Made by a program: the position numbers and the translations under genes
NCBI GenBank assembly: GCA_927910885.1
Contig: CAKMOD010000104.1
Span: 1 to 22,334 of the forward strand
Direction: 5' to 3'
DNA length: 22,334 nt
Source of the DNA: an uncultured Prevotella sp.
GTDB taxonomy: Bacteria; Bacteroidota; Bacteroidia; Bacteroidales; Bacteroidaceae
In this document: positions 15,734 to 22,334 of the stretch, piece by piece
Position numbering within the stretch: the first letter of the stretch is position 1
Layout: each line of letters opens with the position of its first letter
Notes under the pieces: generated by a model
Database searches by the model: none
Told to the model about the DNA's origin: nothing
The model's input: the letters and a program-made list of their open reading frames with translations, nothing else

Positions 15734-15796
15734 TCCGCACGTATGGTGTGGAGGCTCAGCACCACTTGTGCGAACGCTTAGCACCACTCGTGCGGA
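15734..15796. repeat. Three-copy GCACCAC(T)nGTGCG repeat able to form hairpins
   Basis: GCACCACTTGTGCG (15759-15772) and GCACCACTCGTGCGGA (15781-15796) are direct repeats 22 bases apart. TCCGCACGTATGGTG (15734-15748) is an inverted copy that can pair with either. It lies between the barrel gene and the M16 gene, so it could shape the message (partial termination or RNA stability) and set lower expression of the peptidase. It may equally be a dispersed intergenic repeat. Confidence 0.65.
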
Positions 15797-15811
15797 CCAA
15801 TAGTAAGACTG

Positions 15812-17428
15812 TTAGAAGGTACAACCAATAGTCAGTTTGCCCGTTGAATAGTTCCTACCTACAAGGTAAGCGTTGCCGTCGTTGGTATGCCGATGGCTGA
15901 AGTCGAAGGCAGTGTAGGTCTTCATCTTGGTGCCTGGGAATACAAAGGCGTATTTAAGTTCGAACTGGAGGGAGTATTGTGGGTCTGTAAGATACTTATA
16001 CTCACGATACATTAGTACGTCCATCGTAGGGAAACCGTTCTGCTTGTCAGATGGTTTAGCTAATGTTCCATCCTCGAAAGCATCGCCCTTTCCCTTCTTA
16101 TAGGCAAAGCCCGCCTTTAATGACAATACTCCTTTGCGGAAAAGAAGGTTACGTGTAAGACCTGTATAAGCCTCCATCGTGCGGATATCCTGACGGCGGA
16201 AATAAGGATAGCTGTAGCCAGTCTGCTTACGTTGTGCAATGTTCGCACCTGCTTCTACCGTCCAGAGAGGTAACTCGTTTGTCACTCCATAATAGCCTGT
16301 ATAGCCAAGATGCACATCGTTCCAAGCCTTATTAGCACTCTTTACGGGGTCAAGATACTGATAGAAGTATGCCCCTTGTTCGTTTTTGTTAGAACGATAA
16401 GCATTCATCTCGTTGACAAGGTTCTCACTTGAGAAACTAAAGTCAAGATGATGTACCTGCTTGTTGAGAGTCAAAGATAAGCGTGACTGATAGTCATAGA
16501 TGTTGCTATGATGATCGGAGTGAACTATCGTATAGGGTGACTTCCTACCATAATAACCCTTTCGATAAGCCATATCCAAGTGGTTAAACCATGAGAAGTG
16601 TGGGAGGATTTCCCAGCCTAATTGTAGACCTAATCCATGATATTCATTGAGCATAGGTTGCTCCCTATTGCTATCAGTAAAGCCCGAACTACTGAAGGGT
16701 TCCGTCTTACCAATCCATGGACCATAGTTGATATAAGACGTAAACTCCTGTGCATTTGAAGCGTAGGTACTAAAGATTACGCTTTCTGTGTTCCGTCGGT
16801 AAGTATAGTTAAGACCAAGACTAATAGGCTGTAACGGTACATATACGCCAGTAGTGAGGGCTAAATCCATCAGCTTTGTCTTATGTCTTAAATCCTTATA
16901 CTTAGCAACGTTTGCTGCAGTGAAGTCCACCTTTGTACCAATGGCAAGTCCTTTATATATCTCCCAAGACAATGCGCCCATAAGATTATAGGTGTCACGA
17001 TGCTTTGTGCCAGCATTATTTAGCGAGTCTTCGACAATATCGAACGGCAAACGTTGGGTCTGTATGAACGCCGAACCAGTCATGTTACGCCCAGAGAAGT
17101 TGTCATAACGCATACTTCCCGATAGGACAATCTTGTCTGTCAAACGATAGAAAGAAGACACGTTAGCACCTGCCTGCACTGTACGTGGCGACTCGTCATA
17201 GTTGACAAAGCCTCCCTTGCCATACTGCACATACACTTCAGCCAAAGAAATGTTCTTTGTTTTAAATCGTGTTAAAGCTGCAGCATTGTCACTTCTCAGC
17301 CATGCATCGCTATTGGTAACGAAGCTAAAATCACGATGGAGCAGACTATCTTTAGCCTGCTCCTGTGCGTTGAGGCTGGCAGAGAGGGATACTCCTGCCA
17401 GTATAAGTGTCATGAACCTATATTTCAT
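15812..17428 (-). CDS. DUF6850-type outer-membrane beta-barrel protein
   Basis: A 538-residue exported protein with signal peptide MKYRFMTLILAGVSLSASLNAQ and, from about residue 60, alternating-residue beta strands rich in Tyr, Gly and aromatic ends (for example VSSFYRLTDKIVLSGSMRYD, ISLGLNYTYRRNT). It ends in the strand STGKLTIGCTF, with the terminal Phe typical of outer-membrane barrels. I assign it to the DUF6850 family from sequence style and from its position next to a DUF4876 gene and a TonB receptor. The length suits a barrel of roughly 14-18 strands. It starts 33 bases after the DUF4876 stop, in the same operon. Whether it is a channel, an anchor for the DUF4876 protein or a receptor is not known. 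Confidence 0.85.
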   Translation of the reverse strand: MKYRFMTLILAGVSLSASLNAQEQAKDSLLHRDFSFVTNSDAWLRSDNAAALTRFKTKNISLAEVYVQYGKGGFVNYDESPRTVQAGANVSSFYRLTDKIVLSGSMRYDNFSGRNMTGSAFIQTQRLPFDIVEDSLNNAGTKHRDTYNLMGALSWEIYKGLAIGTKVDFTAANVAKYKDLRHKTKLMDLALTTGVYVPLQPISLGLNYTYRRNTESVIFSTYASNAQEFTSYINYGPWIGKTEPFSSSGFTDSNREQPMLNEYHGLGLQLGWEILPHFSWFNHLDMAYRKGYYGRKSPYTIVHSDHHSNIYDYQSRLSLTLNKQVHHLDFSFSSENLVNEMNAYRSNKNEQGAYFYQYLDPVKSANKAWNDVHLGYTGYYGVTNELPLWTVEAGANIAQRKQTGYSYPYFRRQDIRTMEAYTGLTRNLLFRKGVLSLKAGFAYKKGKGDAFEDGTLAKPSDKQNGFPTMDVLMYREYKYLTDPQYSLQFELKYAFVFPGTKMKTYTAFDFSHRHTNDGNAYLVGRNYSTGKLTIGCTF

Positions 17429-17461
17429 CTTACAGGTTATGTTCTTTTACCATCTATTTTA

Positions 17462-18580
17462 TTAGTCTCTAAGTGAGAACTGTTTGCGCTCGTGGAAGTC
17501 AGAAGTAGAGTTGTTTGTGTCCATGTAGACAATCTTTGCTCCATTCTTCATAGATGCTTCAGCATCAATGCCACTTGGGTCTGTACCATACTTGTAGTTA
17601 TAAACCAATTTAGCAGTATTGCCTTCAATCTTCTTTGTCGCTTCAGCATCCACGTTACGATATACGCTATGACCAAGTTTGATAGTCTGCTTTACATAAC
17701 CTGCATCCACGTCAGAGCCGAAACGCTTCTTACTCTCGCTCTCTTTAATATCCTGATAAACCTCAACACCATCGATAATCCAGTCTGTAGGAACCTTCAA
17801 TACTGCAAAAACTTTGTCCTGTGGTTTGCCCGGTGCGTATGTGATATTACTTGCATCGTTTGCGAAAGCGGCAGGTGTTGTGTTCTTTGTTTGGAAGATA
17901 AAGAAGGCTGGAGAAGACTGACTAAGTGGCCAAGCATTGGCTTGTCCAAATTTTACTGCCTTAAGGTATTGGCTGGCTGGGATTACCTCAGCTGGTGTTG
18001 GATAATAGGATGTCATGTTGAAACCAGACTCAGGATCGTACATTGTGTAATAATCCTTGTTGGCATAGTTAACGCTCTTTGAATAGGTCTTGGTGTTATC
18101 TATTGCTCCCATACAGTTAATAACAACCTGTGAGTAAGGTTCAATTACCAATGAATTCTGGAAGTACCATATACCACAAGCTGCTGGAACCCAGTTCTGA
18201 GATACGTATGATGGCTCTGTTGCACCTGCACTATACCATGCATTTGCACCAGAATGTGCATTGTATGGGTCTAACATACCAATAGCCAAGTTGCTGATTA
18301 CCGCAGTTTTGCCACTATTGTTATAGAGGATAAAACCCTTGTCTGATTGAAAAGCATTCTTAGGGTCGTTGTCTTTTGGTACACCAGTCGTGTACAATTC
18401 TTTGATGATAACTTGGTCAGCATTCTGATCAGGCAATTGGAAGGTAACGTTCTTTACATCTGAAGCCTTGATGATTTGTACGGTACCATCGTTATGTGTC
18501 ACAACCATATTCCATGTTTGTGCGTTGATGTTGCTGATGAAAGCAAATACAGCAACAAGGAGAAGTAATATTTTCTTCAT
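17462..18580 (-). CDS. DUF4876 domain protein with its own signal peptide
   Basis: A 372-residue exported protein. The N-terminus MKKILLLLVAVFAFISNINAQ is a type I signal peptide with no lipobox. Residues ~22-50 (WNMVVTHNDGTVQIIKASDV) resemble a short module common in Prevotella exported proteins. From about residue 56 (QVIIKELYTTGVPKDN...GFILYNNSG) to the C-terminus (MDTNNSTSDFHERKQFSLRD) it reads as DUF4876. As I recall the family, most members are lipoproteins with an N-terminal Ig-like domain. Here that part appears as a separate gene upstream (19165-19545). There is no T9SS tail. The gene sits 30 bases after the small T9SS-tail gene. Function unknown; probably a ligand-binding or receptor accessory protein. 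Confidence 0.85.
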   Translation of the reverse strand: MKKILLLLVAVFAFISNINAQTWNMVVTHNDGTVQIIKASDVKNVTFQLPDQNADQVIIKELYTTGVPKDNDPKNAFQSDKGFILYNNSGKTAVISNLAIGMLDPYNAHSGANAWYSAGATEPSYVSQNWVPAACGIWYFQNSLVIEPYSQVVINCMGAIDNTKTYSKSVNYANKDYYTMYDPESGFNMTSYYPTPAEVIPASQYLKAVKFGQANAWPLSQSSPAFFIFQTKNTTPAAFANDASNITYAPGKPQDKVFAVLKVPTDWIIDGVEVYQDIKESESKKRFGSDVDAGYVKQTIKLGHSVYRNVDAEATKKIEGNTAKLVYNYKYGTDPSGIDAEASMKNGAKIVYMDTNNSTSDFHERKQFSLRD

Positions 18581-18610
18581 ATCTTTTCTATTTAATTTCT
18601 AATGTTATTC

Positions 18611-19132
18611 TTACTTATTCATAAACTTAAAGCTCTTTGTAGGTGTGCGGAGGATGTAGACACCCTTAGGTAAAGACGAGAAATCAAGGGCAACTCGTCC
18701 TTCACCATCTGCTGTTACAGAGCTGATTTGTGTACCATTAAGATTGTAAATAGCCACTTTTGCACCTGCTTTCAATCCACTAACCTCAGCATTACTGAAA
18801 GAGAATTGAGGAGAAACAGACGCATTCTTTGGGTCATTAGAAGGTACACTACTAATGCTTGTTGTCACCTTCTTCTCAATGAAGTGGTAGTCCTGCACGC
18901 CTGTCAGTGCTGTTGTGAGTTTCTGATCCTTACAAGTAATAACAAGGTCGTTGCCTTCTATGGTTATAACAGGAAATGACTCCAAAGCAAATTCTGTCTT
19001 TGTACCATTCGTTTCGGTCAAGACAAGGCAGGTTATCATCTTCTCTTGTACTGTCTGTGCAAAGCCACTAAGGGGTATGAACGACAGTGTCAAAGCGATA
19101 AGCCCTATAAAACTTATTTTCTTCATAAACAT
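18611..19132 (-). CDS. Small exported protein with T9SS-type C-terminal domain
   Basis: A 173-residue protein (or 171 residues if the second Met, MKKISFIG, is used). It has a signal peptide ending near PLSGFAQ. Residues ~30-85 (CLVLTETNGTKTEFALESFP) form a small beta module resembling the N-terminal module of the DUF4876 protein downstream. A linker follows, then a C-terminal domain VAIYNLNGTQISSVTADGEG...SSLPKGVYILRTPTKSFKF, the pattern of a type A T9SS sorting domain. It may be exported to the surface through the type IX system, or the tail may only be a related fold. It lies in the middle of the TonB-receptor operon (gaps of 32 and 30 bases). Function unknown. Confidence 0.8.
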   Translation of the reverse strand: MFMKKISFIGLIALTLSFIPLSGFAQTVQEKMITCLVLTETNGTKTEFALESFPVITIEGNDLVITCKDQKLTTALTGVQDYHFIEKKVTTSISSVPSNDPKNASVSPQFSFSNAEVSGLKAGAKVAIYNLNGTQISSVTADGEGRVALDFSSLPKGVYILRTPTKSFKFMNK

Positions 19133-19164
19133 TGTTTTTAATTTATACTATCTTTATTTTTCTT

Positions 19165-19545
19165 TTAATTCACAATACGTTTCTTCGACATAACTAATGG
19201 TAGGGTTACTACGCGAGGAGAGTCTACGGCAACTACTACCTGCGACTTGGCACCATTGAAGAAGTAGCGATAGTCTGTGGTCTCCTTTCTTGCAGAGCTG
19301 CTGACCTTATACAACCCAGAAGGAACACTGAAATGTGCTACTCCCTCAGCGTCTGTACTATCAACGAAGGTGCTTGCCACGGCATCTTGTAACTCTACAC
19401 GTAAGCCTTCATACGAGCCATCGTATGTGCTGGGAAACTCTAACTTCACATCAAAGTTGACTACATCAAGTCCTTCATCATAGTCAGCACATGAAACTAA
19501 CAGCGTTATTATGCATACTGCAAGTAAACAAAATATCTTTCTCAT
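19165..19545 (-). CDS. Small Ig-like lipoprotein, translationally coupled to the TonB receptor
   Basis: A 126-residue lipoprotein: signal peptide MRKIFCLLAVCIITLL with lipobox LVSC (Cys19), followed by an acidic start (ADYDEGLD) of the kind that can favour surface display in Bacteroidota. The mature part (FDVKLEFPSTYDGSYEGLRV ... DAEGVAHFSVPSGLYKVSSS ... NGAKSQVVVAVD) has the pattern of a carboxypeptidase-regulatory/Ig-like beta sandwich. It corresponds to the N-terminal half I expect in single-chain DUF4876 lipoproteins. Its ATG shares one base with the TAA of the TonB receptor, so translation is coupled. It probably sits in the outer membrane near the receptor. Confidence 0.85.
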   Translation of the reverse strand: MRKIFCLLAVCIITLLVSCADYDEGLDVVNFDVKLEFPSTYDGSYEGLRVELQDAVASTFVDSTDAEGVAHFSVPSGLYKVSSSARKETTDYRYFFNGAKSQVVVAVDSPRVVTLPLVMSKKRIVN

Positions 19546-22334
19546 TATATCTTCAATCTTAATGAAAGTCCATAATAGAAACTCGGAACATATCCACTAC
19601 CAAAGAGACTTGTTTCAAGTCCTGTCTGAGTAGAGTGTACCTGAGCAAGTGTGTTGAAGAAGTTATTGGCATAAAACGATATAGATACGTGTTTGCCAAT
19701 TTCCTTTGTTACACTCAAGTTAGCCGACCAGAACGCACTCAACTTATTCGGATTCAATGTGTAAGGATAGTTGGTTCGCACAACCAACTGTGTCAGGTCG
19801 TTGTATAATCCTCTGTCATTCGTTGCAGCCCAACGTAATTTCTCTGCAAAGGGAACCAGTGTTTCTGGTGCATCCCATGTGCTGTAATACTCTGGATAGA
19901 CGATAACTGTTTGATTTTCTGCCTTACCATTATATGGCTCGCCAAAGTATTCATTACCACTACTAACAATATATCCTCGACTGCTGGTAGCTCTACTATA
20001 TGTATAGAGTGAACTTTCCATGCGCAAAGCAACGACGAGTCGAATCTTTGGTATGTGTGTCGTCAATGTGACATTCATATCTACTTGACCACTAACAGAG
20101 CCATTTGATGGTGAAGCATTAGCCGTATAATTAGTTGATGTGGCTGCACCACCACGATAATAACCAATATACTGATAGAGTCTACCGTCTGATTGACGTG
20201 TGTTAAGACTTACAGGTACATCCGTAAAGAGGGTTTCGTCCTGCGCCTTATAATGATAATACTTACCATCAACACGCACCTGTGTGCGGAGCAACTTAAT
20301 CTGTTTGAAGTCTACAATCCATTCTAAGCCATAGCGACTCAATGGGTCAGCATTCACATATTTCGTATTGGTGACGTAGGTGTTACGCTCGTCATAACCG
20401 AGAACGACTGGAGTTTTCGCACCACTGGCATCACTTACCGTCACAATACCTGTCTGTGGGTCAATCGTAAAGAGACGATTAGCCGCATCAATACCGCTCG
20501 CTTGAAGTTTAGCAGGTGATGTGTACTTATAGGTGAAAGGTGTGTAAGTGTTTGTTGCCATGTAAGGATTGAAAGTCTTACTATGGAAGAATGAAAGGTT
20601 GACGTCTGCAATCTTCGTTCTCAGTTCCACACCTAAATCCCATTGGTTGGCATATTGCCATTTCAAGTCAGCATTGTATCGTGCCTTTGAAGGGTGAGTG
20701 TAATAGGCATAATAAGAGCGATTATTAGCATCACTGGTAGATGAGAATGCCAACATATCACGATAAGATGGAGAAGGGTAGAGTACTTGGAAACTCGGAA
20801 GCTTCACGCTCTTTCCCCATCCTGAATGCAAGCTAAGACTGTTCACCCAACTTTCTTGTCCGAAGCGAAGCATATAGCGCATATTCAGTCGTGGTGAAAA
20901 ACTACCCACTGTTCCATATTCTGAGCCTGAAATCGAGGTGATATCCTCACGCACACCTGCTGTCAGTTCAACATTCTGTTTGGTATCGATAGCCATTGAG
21001 AGTTTATCCTCGGCATAGAGTGCCATGTTGTTCAAAGCGGGTAGGACGTCAAAACGATATTCACGCCATGTTGGTGCGTAGCGCATATCTTCGTAGTGTG
21101 TACCCTTTCCCTTATTCCTACTGCTTGTCCATTCTGCACCAACAAGTAAGCGGTTGTGGAACTTTCCAAATGATTTATTCCAATTAGCCTTTAGCTTCAA
21201 ACTGTAGGTTAATGGTTTGGAGTCGCCAAAACCACGCAGATACCAATAGCCTGTAGGACCAAGAATGATATTGGCAGAAGGGTTCTTATCGTAGTCTTCT
21301 GCAATGTTATATCCTTCTGTCAAGGTGTGGATATAAGGTTGTGTAGAACTACTACTCTCGTTACTATAGCTTTCTGAGCGTTTATCAGCGTAGGTGAAGG
21401 CTGCTGTAAAATTAAGATTGGTTATCCATGACTGGTTCAATAACCAGTCAAGGCGCACATTACCACCGACATTATTGTCCTTAACCTTATAATAACTGTC
21501 TAAGTTGCGGTCAGGGTCAGCCTTCGAATCATAGCCTCCCACGCCACCATTCAACCCAATGTCCAAGGTCAGAGGCTGTGTCTTCTTCATAAAGACATTC
21601 ATATAGTGCAGTGACAGCACATTGCGCTGATAAGCAGTGTAAGGCGATGCTGCATCCGAGAAAGAGCGTGCATGCTCAAGGGAGAAGTTGATGAGTCCAG
21701 CATTTTTGCCTAAGTCTAATCCTTTGTGAAGGGCTATCTGGCGAGTGTGTTGGTTGATACTTCCTTCTAAGATGAAGGGCGAACTACCTCTACGTGTCTT
21801 CACTTTTACTACACCATTGGTGAGGTCGCCGTATTCTACAGAGGCAATACCGGGTACTACCTCCACACTTTCAATGTTAGAAGCACTTACCCCCCGTGTA
21901 CTCACACCAGCCGTTTCGCCCATCATAGCATTGTTGTTCAGACGAACACCATCCACCTCAATGGCTGTACCAAACGACGCGTTGCCTCGCTCTGATGAAC
22001 CGCTTCGCAAAGTCAATTTGCTATCATTCATCAAAGAAGGGTTCACACTCTTACCGCCCGGCAGGAGTTGGGCAATATCGCCCAAAGTCATTATCTGTTG
22101 ATTGTCTAACGTCTTACGGTCAATGGTGTAAGAGGTTGTTATCTCGTCTTTCTTTCGATGTGCAACAACCTGTACTTCATCGAGTTGAAGGTTGTCTTCG
22201 GCAAGGCGCACGTTGAGCGTGGCACCATCATTATTAATGGTGACAACTACTGTTTGTTCTGCGTAACCAAGACAAGATATTACCGCTGTACACTTTCCTT
22301 TCGGTACGTTTTTTTATCGTGAAACAACCTTTTT
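19545..22334 (-). pseudogene. TonB-dependent outer-membrane receptor, 5'-partial, with a frameshift at an A7 tract
   Basis: Energy-dependent outer-membrane importer. The long frame shows the last strands of a carboxypeptidase-regulatory N-terminal domain (VISCLGYAEQTVVVTINNDG). Next comes the linker LDEVQVVAH, then a plug domain (GDIAQLLPGGKSV ... IEVDGVRLNNN ... IESVEVVPGIASVEYGDLTN). A ~22-strand barrel follows, ending YYGLSLRLKI. About 928 residues lie in the window and the signal peptide lies outside. The frame breaks at seven A residues (minus strand, 22309-22315): with seven, a stop follows immediately upstream; with six, the frame continues as GCFTIKNVPKGKCTAV. It is the first gene of the locus and overlaps the next by one base. 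There is no SusD neighbour, so it is not a glycan-uptake pair. It may be an intact gene with a sequencing error. Confidence 0.88.

Noticed and set aside
17492..18082. A 196-codon plus-strand open frame opposite the DUF4876 gene
   Set aside because: It is antisense to a clear exported protein in an ordered operon, is Cys-rich with no recognisable domain, and has no promoter or ribosome site.

Overview
The window looks like a chromosomal segment of a Bacteroidota bacterium, most probably an oral-type Prevotella. The evidence is the gene families present (DUF3822, DUF4876, a DUF6850-type outer-membrane barrel, T9SS sorting tails, TonB receptor, SxxC-type lipoproteins), moderate-to-low GC, and several matches to the Bacteroidota promoter pattern (-33 TTTG, -7 TAnnTTTG). 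I identified organism and families by eye; no database search was run.

Layout. 1-163 is the tail of a T9SS-exported protein, convergent with etfB (417-1286, minus). Between them lies a large inverted repeat of G-tract-rich arms. 1287-1980 is non-coding, with a short AT-rich tandem repeat. 1981-2566 is a frameshifted lipoprotein gene. 2719-7757 is a plus-strand operon: dnaG primase, a TPR protein and a frameshifted cardiolipin synthase. 7854-9311 (minus) holds rsmD and its DUF3822 neighbour. 9539-10790 is an lrgA-lrgB operon ending in a terminator that overlaps the lrgB stop. 10791-12680 is an accessory scar: repeats, then two decayed IS982-type elements in the same orientation. These bracket a small lipoprotein gene and the beheaded 3' end of the gene just upstream of it.

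12799-22334 (minus strand, read right to left) is a six-gene cell-envelope locus: TonB-dependent receptor (5' end outside the window), small Ig-like lipoprotein, small protein with a T9SS-like tail, DUF4876 protein, DUF6850-type beta-barrel, and a ~940-residue M16 zinc peptidase. The first five genes are tightly packed (1-nt overlap, then gaps of about 30 nt). The peptidase follows after 190 nt containing a hairpin-forming repeat. A TonB receptor beside a large exported M16 peptidase recalls FusA/FusC and YddB/PqqL, so my main hypothesis is uptake and processing of a protein or peptide ligand. This is inference.

Three genes (lipoprotein at 1981, cardiolipin synthase at 6337, TonB receptor at 22309-22315) are each broken by one single-base indel in a homopolymer, yet are otherwise well preserved. 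Sequencing error, recent mutation and, for the TonB receptor, homopolymer phase variation are all possible.
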